From the NCBI GenBank assembly GCA_050951845.1, contig JBMNJV010000004.1:62001-126000 (forward strand): a stretch of DNA of 64,000 nt, read 5' to 3'. The notes beneath the pieces are model-generated. The model searched no databases. It was not told where the DNA came from and saw nothing but the letters and a program-made list of their open reading frames with translations. Numbering within the stretch: position 1 is the first letter of the stretch; the number at the start of each line of letters is the position of its first letter. Shown here in pieces: positions 46,203-53,746 of the stretch. The position numbers and the translations under genes were made by a program. Source of the DNA: UBA5436 sp050951845. Lineage in GTDB: Bacteria > Bacillota > Clostridia > Saccharofermentanales > DTU023.

Positions 46203-47144
46203 ATGAGTAAAAAAAGAAGAGAGAAAACAATTATTACTGCTTCCATTACAGGAGCAATTCATACGCCAAGCATGTCGCCGTACCTTCCTAAAGGGAAAGA
46301 TGAGATTATTCAAAACGCTGTTGACGCGTGGAAAGCAGGAGCTGCAATTGTACATATTCATGCGAGAAAACCTGTAACGGGAGAACCGACTTCTGACTTG
46401 GATTACTTCAGAGAGATATTAAGCGGTATTAAAGAACAGTGTAATGCAGTTATTGGTATTACTACCGGTGGGGCATTGGGAATGACAGTAGAGGAACGAT
46501 TTGCTGTTTTGTCTGAATTTAAACCGGAAATGGCAACTTGTAATGCAGGAACATCCAATTTTGTTTTGTCTGAATTGACAAAAACTTTCGATAAACCCCA
46601 ATTTGAATGGGAAGAACCTTTTCTAACGAGAACATATGATAGCTTTTTTAAAAATACCTTTGCTGATATTGAACATGCTTTAACTCTGATGAATGAGCAT
46701 CAAATCAGACCGGAATTCGAGGTTTTTGATCTTGGACAAATTAATACGGTTGCTTACTTCAGGCGCAAAGGGCTTGTAAAAGATCCGATATATATTCAGT
46801 TTGTACCGGGAACATTAGGAGGCATTCCTTTATCTAATGATAATATTACATTTATGATTAAAACGGCTCAACAGTTGTTAGGTTCTGATATTAGATATTC
46901 TTTAGTAGGATCAGGACGCAGAATGTTCCGAGCAGAAACTTTCCATGTTTTACAAGGCGGTAATGTTAGAGTCGGGATGGAAGATTCTTTATACATTAAT
47001 ATTCAAGGCGAACTTGCCCGTAATAATGCTGAACAAGTAACTAAAATTAAAAGTATTTTAGAATTACTTGATTATGAAATAGCCAGTTCAGATGAAGCCA
47101 GAGAAATGCTGCAGTTAAAAGGCATAGATAAGGTGAATTTTTAA
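46203..47144 (+). CDS. Beta-keto acid cleavage enzyme (BKACE, DUF849)
   Basis: A 313-residue TIM-barrel enzyme. Family marks are TASITGAIHTPSMSPYLP (about 12-29), the zinc histidines in AAIVHIHARKP (about 47-57), ITTGGALGMTVEER (about 84), FEVFDLGQ (about 172) and GGNVRVGMEDSLY (about 255). Known members use Zn2+ and acetyl-CoA to cleave a 3-oxo acid into acetoacetate and a CoA ester. The substrate differs between subgroups and is not readable here. Shine-Dalgarno AAGGAG. The TAA overlaps the ATG of the long ilvD form by one base. Confidence 0.87.
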   Translation: MSKKRREKTIITASITGAIHTPSMSPYLPKGKDEIIQNAVDAWKAGAAIVHIHARKPVTGEPTSDLDYFREILSGIKEQCNAVIGITTGGALGMTVEERFAVLSEFKPEMATCNAGTSNFVLSELTKTFDKPQFEWEEPFLTRTYDSFFKNTFADIEHALTLMNEHQIRPEFEVFDLGQINTVAYFRRKGLVKDPIYIQFVPGTLGGIPLSNDNITFMIKTAQQLLGSDIRYSLVGSGRRMFRAETFHVLQGGNVRVGMEDSLYINIQGELARNNAEQVTKIKSILELLDYEIASSDEAREMLQLKGIDKVNF

Positions 47145-47164
47145 TGGGGAAAAATGAGAGGAAC

Positions 47165-48829
47165 ATGAACTTAGCGAGTGAAAAAGTATTACGCGGACCT
47201 GAGAGAGCACCTAATCGCAGTTTGTTCTATGCATTGGGTTATAGCGAAGAGCAATTACAACGTCCGTTGATCGGAGTTGTCAGTGCGTACAGTGAAATAG
47301 TCCCCGGTCACATGAACCTTGATAAATTAACCCAAAGTGTTAAAACCGGAGTTTTGATGAATGGCGGTACTCCGATCATGATTCCTTCGATCGGTGTTTG
47401 TGACGGAATTGCGATGGGGCATCAGGGAATGAAATATTCTTTGCCGAGCAGAGAATTGATTGCCGACAGTGTTGAGTCAATGGCAATTGCCCACGGTATC
47501 GATGCTCTGGTGTTAATTCCGAACTGCGACAAAATAGTTCCCGGAATGATCATGGGAGCTCTGAGACTGAATTTACCGACTATTTTAGTCAGCGGCGGTC
47601 CGATGTTGGCAGGGCAAAGTACTCAAGGTTCGATCAGTCTATCTAAAGTATTCGAAGCAGTCGGCAGCTATAAAGCAAATATGATTACGGCGGATGAGCT
47701 TTTGGAGTGTGAACAATCGGTATGTCCGAGTTGCGGCAGTTGTGCCGGCATGTATACGGCCAATTCGATGAATTGTCTGAGTGAAGCGATCGGTTTGGCC
47801 TTACCCGGCAACGGAACAATACCTGAACCTTTTTCAGCCAGACAGCGTTTGGCAAAAGAAACCGGCATGATGATTATGGAATTGTTGCGTAAAGATATTC
47901 GGATCAAAGATATTATTACTGCAGATTCGGTACGTAATGCAATTGCATCGGACATGGCACTGGGTTGTTCAACCAATACGGTATTACATCTCTTGGCAAT
48001 CGCAACAGAAGCAGGAATTGAAGTAGACTTGAATATTTTTAATGAATTAAGTGAAAAGATTCCCAATCTTTGTCATTTGGCACCGGCCGGACCGACTCAT
48101 ATGGAAGATTTGTATTTTGCCGGCGGTGTTGGTGCTGTTCTCAAAGAATTGGCGAAAAAAGATTTGATTAATTTAGGTTTATTGACTGTTACGACCAAGA
48201 CGGTAGGTGAAAATATAGCTAACATCAAAACACATGATAACGGTGCAATCAGGCCGATTGATAATCCTTACAGTGAAGTCGGCGGCCTCGCAATCTTATA
48301 CGGAAATATTGCGGAAAAAGGAGCAGTAGTCAAGCGTTCAGCAGTAGCGCCCGAAATGTTAAAACATGAAGGCCCGGCAAGAGTATTTGATAGTGAAGAT
48401 GATGCGATAGCGACGATTTATGCCGGAGAAATCAATCCGGGAGATGTAGTTGTCATTCGTTATGAAGGCCCTAAAGGCGGACCGGGTATGCGTGAAATGC
48501 TCAATCCGACATCGGCATTAACCGGTATGAAATTGGATAAGAGCGTTGCCTTAATAACTGATGGCAGATTCTCCGGTGCATCAAACGGAGCAGCAATCGG
48601 TCATGTGGCACCGGAAGCTGCATTAGGCGGTGCAATCGGAATAATTCAGGAAGGGGACATAATTGCAATCGATATTCCGAATTATGCGCTCAATCTGAAA
48701 ATATCCGATACGGAATTTGCAGAGCGCATGGCGAATTTTGAACCGCAAGAAACGAATATTGTCGGCGGCTGGCTCAATCGTTATCGCAGATTGGTCACCA
48801 GTTCGGATAAAGGGGCTGTTTTAGAATGA
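47165..48829 (+). CDS. ilvD: Dihydroxy-acid dehydratase, copy in the sugar-acid operon
   Basis: A 554-residue IlvD/Edd-family [Fe-S] dehydratase. The cluster cysteines appear in PNCDKIVPGM and CPSCGSCAGMYTANS. The proven role of the family is the third step of valine/isoleucine synthesis, but relatives dehydrate sugar acids such as gluconate or arabinonate. This copy is the last gene of the GntR/ABC operon. A start at 47144 overlaps the BKACE stop; I prefer 47165, after GAGAGGAAC, because the second copy starts at the same residue. It is nearly identical in blocks to the copy at 62755. Which reaction it serves here is open. Confidence 0.9.
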   Translation: MNLASEKVLRGPERAPNRSLFYALGYSEEQLQRPLIGVVSAYSEIVPGHMNLDKLTQSVKTGVLMNGGTPIMIPSIGVCDGIAMGHQGMKYSLPSRELIADSVESMAIAHGIDALVLIPNCDKIVPGMIMGALRLNLPTILVSGGPMLAGQSTQGSISLSKVFEAVGSYKANMITADELLECEQSVCPSCGSCAGMYTANSMNCLSEAIGLALPGNGTIPEPFSARQRLAKETGMMIMELLRKDIRIKDIITADSVRNAIASDMALGCSTNTVLHLLAIATEAGIEVDLNIFNELSEKIPNLCHLAPAGPTHMEDLYFAGGVGAVLKELAKKDLINLGLLTVTTKTVGENIANIKTHDNGAIRPIDNPYSEVGGLAILYGNIAEKGAVVKRSAVAPEMLKHEGPARVFDSEDDAIATIYAGEINPGDVVVIRYEGPKGGPGMREMLNPTSALTGMKLDKSVALITDGRFSGASNGAAIGHVAPEAALGGAIGIIQEGDIIAIDIPNYALNLKISDTEFAERMANFEPQETNIVGGWLNRYRRLVTSSDKGAVLE

Positions 48830-48888
48830 TATTAATCTAAAACAAAAATTATTATAAATTTAACTAATTAATAGTAAGTTAAAAATAT

Positions 48889-48927
48889 AAAGACTATCTC
48901 AAAAAATCATTTTCTGAGATAGTCTTT
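48889..48927 (+). terminator. Intrinsic terminator of the GntR-controlled operon
   Basis: The 13-bp arms AAAGACTATCTCA and TGAGATAGTCTTT flank a 13-nt loop. A T-rich run (TCTCTTTT) follows shortly. It lies 59 nt after ilvD. Confidence 0.75.
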
Positions 48928-48970
48928 GTCTCTTTTAAAATTAAAAAGGATTCAGAATTTTGAAAAATTC

Positions 48971-49107
48971 TAACCATCAAACCTGCTCACTTTTCGGCGT
49001 TGTGCAAATGAATTTTGAGCAGAAACTGTTGCTTTAACCATCAAACCTGCTCACTTTTCCACGTTGGACAAAATAAAATCTGCACAGCTCCGAATTTTGA
49101 GCAGAAC
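48971..49107 (+). repeat. Two imperfect direct repeats upstream of adhE
   Basis: Copy 1 (48971-49026) and copy 2 (49035-49107) both begin TAACCATCAAACCTGCTCAC and end GAATTTTGAGCAGAA. Copy 2 has about 17 extra bases in the middle. Within each, CTGCTCA and TGAGCAG can pair. A further TGCACAG/CTGTGCA pair spans 49081-49122. The function is unknown; regulation of adhE is possible. Confidence 0.7.
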
Positions 49108-49137
49108 CATTTTGTCTGTGCAATTCCAACAATTCCG

Positions 49138-49147
49138 TAAACGTTTA
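49138..49147. promoter_or_regulatory. LacI/CcpA-type half of an upstream operator
   Basis: TAAACGTTTA is a perfect palindrome with the CG centre typical of LacI-family sites. Its centre is 40 bp upstream of the next site. Confidence 0.55.
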
Positions 49148-49174
49148 AGTTGTTAAAAACGACAAATAATACCA

Positions 49175-49203
49175 TTGAAAACGCTTTTGTAAACGTTTAC
49201 AAT
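49175..49203 (+). promoter_or_regulatory. adhE promoter overlapped by two cre-like operators
   Basis: TTGAAA (49175-49180) and TACAAT (49198-49203) lie exactly 17 nt apart. TGAAAACGCTTTTG (49176-49189) covers the -35 and spacer. The perfect palindrome TGTAAACGTTTACA (49188-49201) covers the spacer and -10. Both fit the CcpA cre pattern and LacI-family sites in general. Binding would block RNA polymerase. Confidence 0.75.
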
Positions 49204-49246
49204 TATTAGCGAAAGTGTCCTGGTAGTCAGGAAGAAGGAGGATCAT

Positions 49247-51922
49247 ATGGATGCTGATAAAAGAAAAGTAATTACAAATGTCAGAGAATTAGAAGAAGCT
49301 TTAGCTCGCTTGAAAAAAGCACAGGAAGAATTTTCTGCTTTTTCTCAAGAAGAAGTGGATAAGATTTTCTTTGAGGCTGCCAGTGCAGCTAATAAGGCAA
49401 GGATTCCTCTGGCTATATTGGCAGTAGAAGAAACAGGCATGGGTATCGTAGAAGATAAAGTGATAAAAAATAATTATGCTTCTGAACATATATACAATGC
49501 TTATCGTGACACAAAAACATGTGGTATTATTTCAGAGAATCAGGCATTCGGCCATAGAATTATTGCGGAACCGGTAGGAGTTGTAGCGGCTGTCATACCT
49601 ACTACGAATCCGACTTCAACAGCTATCTTCAAATGTTTGATCTCGTTAAAAACCAGAAATGCTATTATCATATCTCCGCATCCCAGAGCCAAGAACTGCA
49701 CAATTGAAGCAGCTAAGATCGTATTAGAAGCTGCTGTAGCTGCAGGTGCTCCCGAAGGTATTATCGATTGGATTGATATTCCTTCTTTGGAATTGACTAA
49801 TATGGTCATGAAAGAATCAGATATTATTCTGGCCACTGGCGGATCAGGCATGGTTAAGTCAGCCTATTCTTCCGGAAAACCGGCATTGGGAGTTGGTGCA
49901 GGAAATACACCGGCGATTATTGATAAATCAGCCGATATAAAATTAGCAGTTAATTCCATTATTCATTCTAAAACATTTGATAACGGAATGATCTGTGCAT
50001 CCGAACAAGCAGTTATAGTAGCAAAAGAATTATATGATGAAGTAAGAACAGAATTTTCTAAACGCGGTTGCTATTTCTTGCAAGGCAAAGAAATAGATAA
50101 AGTTAGAAAAACTATTATTATCAATGGTGCTTTAAATGCGAAAATTGTAGGGCAATCCGCAGCAACAATCGCAGAAATAGCAGATGTAAAAGTTCCTCAG
50201 GGAACAAAAATATTGATTGGAGAAGTTGAATCTGTAGAATTGTCCGAAGAATTTGCTCATGAAAAATTATCACCTGTATTGGCCATGTACAAAGCAAAAG
50301 ATGCAGAAGATGCATTCACTAAGGCAGAAGCCTTAATAGCTGATGGCGGATATGGTCATACTTCTTCAATTTATTTAAATGAATTAACTGAAAAAGCTAC
50401 ATTGAGAGAATTTGAACAAAGGATGAAAACTTGCCGCATTCTTGTCAATACTCCATCTTCTCATGGTGGGATCGGTGATTTATATAATTTCAAATTAACA
50501 CCTTCTTTAACTTTAGGTTGCGGTTCTTGGGGTGGTAATTCAGTTAGTGAAAATGTCGGTGTTAAACATTTACTGAATATTAAAACTGTTGCTGAGAGGA
50601 GAGAAAATATGCTCTGGTTTAGAATTCCAGCCAAAATATATATTAAAAAAGGTTGCTTACCTGTTGCCTTACGCGAACTAAAAGAAGAAGAAAATAAAAA
50701 GCGAGCCTTTATTGTTACTGATGAATTCTTATATAAAAACGGTTTTACGAATGATATTGAAAAGCAATTAGATGAAATGGGCATTAGCCATCAAACATTC
50801 TTCAATGTCCAACCTGATCCGACTTTAGCATCTGTTTATGAAGGTACCGCACAAATGAATCAATTTCAGCCTGATACAATTATAGCTATCGGTGGCGGTT
50901 CCGCTATGGATGCTGCAAAAATTATGTGGGTACTCTATGAACATCCGGATGTGGATTTCAAAGATATGGCAATGCGGTTCATCGATATCAGAAAACGTGT
51001 TTATAAATTTCCGAAAATGGGTCAAAAAGCATATTTTGTTGCTATTCCGACTACAGCCGGCACAGGATCGGAAGTTACGCCTTTTTCAGTTATCACGGAT
51101 GAAAAAACACAAATAAAATATCCGATTGCCGATTATGAATTATTACCTCAGATGGCAATCATTGATGTTGATTATCATATGACAGCACCGAAAAGCGTGA
51201 CAGCCGCATCCGGTATCGATGTAGTAACGCATTGTATGGAAGCTTTAGCAGCTATGTTAGCTACAGATTACACTGATGGTATTGCTTTACATGCATTGAA
51301 AAATACATTCAAATACTTACCGCATTGCTATGATAACGGAGCAAATGATGTAGAAGCCCGTGAGAAGATGGCTAATGCAGCTTGTATGGCGGGAATGGCT
51401 TTCGGTAACGCTTTCTTGGGGATTTGTCATTCATTAGCACATAAACTGGGAGCCTATCATCATTTGCCGCATGGTGTTGCCAATGCTCTGTTATTAGAAC
51501 AAGTAATTCGCTTTAACGCCAGTGAACAACCTGTAAAAATGGGTACATTCTCTCAATATCAATATCCTGATACGTTGCAAAAATATGCGGATGTAGCTGA
51601 TTATTTAGGTTTAGGCGGAAATAATAATGAAGAAAAACTGGAGAATTTAATTGCTGAATTCAAAAAACTGAAAAAGCATATTGGAATCAAAGACTCCATT
51701 CAGGAATACGGAGTTGATGAAGAGGTATTCTTAAGTACATTAGATGAAATGGCAGAAAATGCTTTTGACGATCAATGTACCGGTGCAAATCCTCGTTATC
51801 CGTTAATGAGCGAAATGAAACAGATATATTTGAATGCATATTATGGTGAATCAACTTTCACCGAACCGAATATGCCTGATGAAACGCAATTAAAAAAGAA
51901 AACTAATTCAAAGAAAGCATAG
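49247..51922 (+). CDS. adhE: Bifunctional acetaldehyde / alcohol dehydrogenase
   Basis: An 891-residue fusion that reduces acetyl-CoA to acetaldehyde and then to ethanol, regenerating NAD+ in fermentation; AdhE forms filaments called spirosomes. The N-terminal aldehyde-dehydrogenase half (about 1-445) has the catalytic Cys in DNGMICASEQAV (about 250). The iron alcohol-dehydrogenase half (about 455-870) has GGGSAMDAAK, PTTAGTGSEVTPF and the iron histidines in HSLAHKLGAYHHLPHG (about 727-742). A strong Shine-Dalgarno (AAGGAGGA) precedes the ATG. The promoter has LacI/CcpA-type operators. Confidence 0.97.
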   Translation: MDADKRKVITNVRELEEALARLKKAQEEFSAFSQEEVDKIFFEAASAANKARIPLAILAVEETGMGIVEDKVIKNNYASEHIYNAYRDTKTCGIISENQAFGHRIIAEPVGVVAAVIPTTNPTSTAIFKCLISLKTRNAIIISPHPRAKNCTIEAAKIVLEAAVAAGAPEGIIDWIDIPSLELTNMVMKESDIILATGGSGMVKSAYSSGKPALGVGAGNTPAIIDKSADIKLAVNSIIHSKTFDNGMICASEQAVIVAKELYDEVRTEFSKRGCYFLQGKEIDKVRKTIIINGALNAKIVGQSAATIAEIADVKVPQGTKILIGEVESVELSEEFAHEKLSPVLAMYKAKDAEDAFTKAEALIADGGYGHTSSIYLNELTEKATLREFEQRMKTCRILVNTPSSHGGIGDLYNFKLTPSLTLGCGSWGGNSVSENVGVKHLLNIKTVAERRENMLWFRIPAKIYIKKGCLPVALRELKEEENKKRAFIVTDEFLYKNGFTNDIEKQLDEMGISHQTFFNVQPDPTLASVYEGTAQMNQFQPDTIIAIGGGSAMDAAKIMWVLYEHPDVDFKDMAMRFIDIRKRVYKFPKMGQKAYFVAIPTTAGTGSEVTPFSVITDEKTQIKYPIADYELLPQMAIIDVDYHMTAPKSVTAASGIDVVTHCMEALAAMLATDYTDGIALHALKNTFKYLPHCYDNGANDVEAREKMANAACMAGMAFGNAFLGICHSLAHKLGAYHHLPHGVANALLLEQVIRFNASEQPVKMGTFSQYQYPDTLQKYADVADYLGLGGNNNEEKLENLIAEFKKLKKHIGIKDSIQEYGVDEEVFLSTLDEMAENAFDDQCTGANPRYPLMSEMKQIYLNAYYGESTFTEPNMPDETQLKKKTNSKKA

Positions 51923-51931
51923 GTGATGAAG

Positions 51932-52681
51932 ATGAAATTTAATAATTTAATTGCAGAAAGAAATAATAAAAAAATCTATGAAGCAGACGGAAAAGTTTAT
52001 AAAACATTCGATAAAAGTTTTTCTAAAGCAGATATACTGAATGAAGCCTTGAATACAGCCAGAGTAGAAGAAACAGGTTTGAATATTGCCGGCATACTGG
52101 GTGTGCAAATGAATGAAACGGATTCAGTTATTATTCTAAAATACATTGAAGGTGATAATTTACAAGATCTGATGGATGCAAATCCGGATAAAGAAGATGA
52201 ATATTTGGAGTTGTTTGTCAATTTGCAAATAAAGGTTCATGCCCAAAAAGCACCGATGCTGAATAAAATAAAAGATAAAATGCATCGTAAAATTTCAGAA
52301 ACCGATCTTGATGCAACGACCAGGTATGACTTGCATACTCGTCTGGAATCAATGCCCAAACATGATAAAGTTTGTCATGGTGACTTCAATCCATCTAATA
52401 TAATCATAACAAAAGATGGAACACCGTATATTTTAGACTGGTCACATGTAACACAAGGAAATGCTTCCGCCGATGTGGCAAGAACCTATTTACTCTTTAA
52501 GTTAAAAGGTAAAGATGAATTAGCAGAAAAATATTTGGATTTATTTTGTAAAAAGGCAGATACAGCGAAACAATATGTACAATTATGGATGCCGATTGTA
52601 GCTGCCAGCCAATCCGTAAAAGGTAATCAAGAAGAAAGAGAGTTCTTATTGTCTTGGGTAGAAGTAGTAGATTATCAATAA
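51932..52681 (+). CDS. APH-fold small-molecule kinase coupled to adhE
   Basis: A 249-residue phosphotransferase of the aminoglycoside/choline kinase fold. The catalytic loop is VCHGDFNPSNIII (about 147-159; HGDxxxxN) and the metal Asp is in YILDWSHV (about 168-175). The N-terminal lobe (about 10-75) includes YKTFDKSFSKADILNEA. The substrate is not evident, and nothing suggests antibiotic resistance. The ATG at 51932 follows AGGTG, which overlaps the adhE stop; earlier in-frame GTG (51923) and ATG (51926) starts are less well placed. The tight link to adhE suggests a role in ethanolic metabolism or a cofactor, but that is inference. Confidence 0.75.
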   Translation: MKFNNLIAERNNKKIYEADGKVYKTFDKSFSKADILNEALNTARVEETGLNIAGILGVQMNETDSVIILKYIEGDNLQDLMDANPDKEDEYLELFVNLQIKVHAQKAPMLNKIKDKMHRKISETDLDATTRYDLHTRLESMPKHDKVCHGDFNPSNIIITKDGTPYILDWSHVTQGNASADVARTYLLFKLKGKDELAEKYLDLFCKKADTAKQYVQLWMPIVAASQSVKGNQEEREFLLSWVEVVDYQ

Positions 52682-52773
52682 CATAAAGAAACATTATTAT
52701 CTAATCAACAGCAATTAATTTGAAACTTTTTCCGGATCATTTTGCTTGCTGATTCAGATCATTATAATAATAA

Positions 52774-52879
52774 AATAATTCCGGAATAGAAAACCGCTTT
52801 CACCATTAAGGTGAAAGCGGTTTTCTATAGAGGTAAGTATTTTAAGGATTGTAGTGTGTAAGTGTTCTACCATACAATC
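52774..52879. repeat. 106-bp dispersed repeat, copy B, with perfect hairpin
   Basis: This is the better-preserved copy of the block at 37685-37790. Its hairpin (52786-52828) has 19-bp perfect arms around a 5-nt loop: outer ATAGAAAACCGC/GCGGTTTTCTAT plus inner TTTCACC/GGTGAAA. It should act as a terminator in both directions for the adhE transcript. A second stem pairs GATTGTA with TACAATC at the 3' end. Confidence 0.88.
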
Positions 52880-53272
52880 TATTAAACAAATTCTTTTATA
52901 GTATAAAGATACCACAGATGTTTAGATTAATATAATATCTAATAATTATCTGTGTTTTTCAACAATAAACTTAAAGTTTATCTGCTATTTTACAATTTAT
53001 AACAAGAAATCTAAAAAAATGACTAAATTTCTAAAAATAAAGAGTTCTTAATCAAATAGATTTTTCAATATAAAGTTTTCTGTCAATGGATTTACAATTA
53101 AAAAGGGAAAAGCTAAATTTGATTTATACTTACGGATAAACTTAAGCTGAAATATTTGCACTAATTTTCTTTGAAATGAATAATAATTAAGCAAAAATGA
53201 TGAAATTGCAGTACCAACCCGAAGCTTTTTGCGTAATAATTTGTTAATTCGTATAAAAATGTATATCAGCTC
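52880..53272. other. AT-rich spacer between repeat B and the leu T-box
   Basis: Nearly 400 bp of very AT-rich DNA. The minus strand has an 89-codon open frame (53048-53317) encoding a basic, hydrophobic peptide with no Shine-Dalgarno and no family resemblance that I can defend. I treat the region as non-coding or decayed. Confidence 0.4.
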
Positions 53273-53301
53273 TTTACATAACCATATTAAACAAGTAAAT
53301 T
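53273..53301 (+). promoter_or_regulatory. Promoter candidate for the leu T-box transcript
   Basis: TTTACA (53273-53278) and TAAATT (53296-53301) are 17 nt apart, each four to five of six matches to consensus. The position suits transcription of the T-box leader. Confidence 0.4.
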
Positions 53302-53324
53302 TAACCTTAATTATCATTTTTGGA

Positions 53325-53710
53325 ATTAAAAAGTTTAATGATCAATCAGATGATAAATTCCGGAGATGATCTGCAACTAGATTTTTCAGAGGAAACGCGT
53401 GATTTGTTGAAACCGTCAGAGAGGCAAGGCAGGTGGAAATTGCTGGCAGAGACTTATTGCTACTCAGTTCCTCGCATCAGATGTGATTTTCGATTTGAGA
53501 AAAGTTTAGAGAATCTTAAATAGTTAATCCGAGTAATTTCTTTTATACCTGGTCGAGAAATCAAAAGATCAGGATCACATTAAAAGTAAATTATTGAATG
53601 ATAGAAAAATACCAGTTTAATAGATGAAGAGTGAATGAAAATAAAATTTCATTAATTTGGGTGGTACCGCGATAATTCGTCCCAGAGAGCAATCTCTGGG
53701 TTTTTTTATT
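53325..53710 (+). promoter_or_regulatory. T-box leader with leucine (CUC) specifier, before leuA
   Basis: A T-box riboswitch that reads uncharged tRNA-Leu and lets leuACDB be transcribed. The T-box core GGGTGGTACCGCGA is at 53659-53672, followed by the antiterminator partner TTCGTCCC. The terminator is CCCAGAGA-GCAA-TCTCTGGG plus seven T (53681-53707). Stem I shows the apical CAGAGAGGC (53417-53425) and GGTGGAAAT loop. Helix GAGGAA (53389-53394) pairs with TTCCTC (53468-53473). Just 5' of its right arm lies CTC-A (53463-53466), the expected specifier codon plus purine. CUC is a leucine codon, matching the downstream genes. Confidence 0.9.
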
Positions 53711-53746
53711 TTAGCGGAATAGACGGATAACTGATCAGGAGGAAAT

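Noticed and set aside
47668..48066. 132-codon minus-strand ORF inside ilvD, also seen at 63258-63656
   Set aside because: Its presence in both copies only reflects the ilvD duplication; it is antisense to conserved coding sequence.
48971..49107. CRISPR-like pair of repeats before adhE
   Set aside because: Only two units, imperfect, with no cas genes in the window.
51932..52681. Aminoglycoside resistance gene
   Set aside because: Only the general APH fold is visible; coupling to adhE and the absence of resistance-gene context argue against it.
53048..53317. 89-codon minus-strand ORF in the adhE-leuA spacer
   Set aside because: No ribosome-binding site, very AT-rich, a basic-hydrophobic peptide without family resemblance; not supportable as a gene.
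53320..53523. 67-codon + strand ORF upstream of leuA
   Set aside because: It lies entirely within Stem I of the T-box leader and has no Shine-Dalgarno; the bases are explained by RNA structure.
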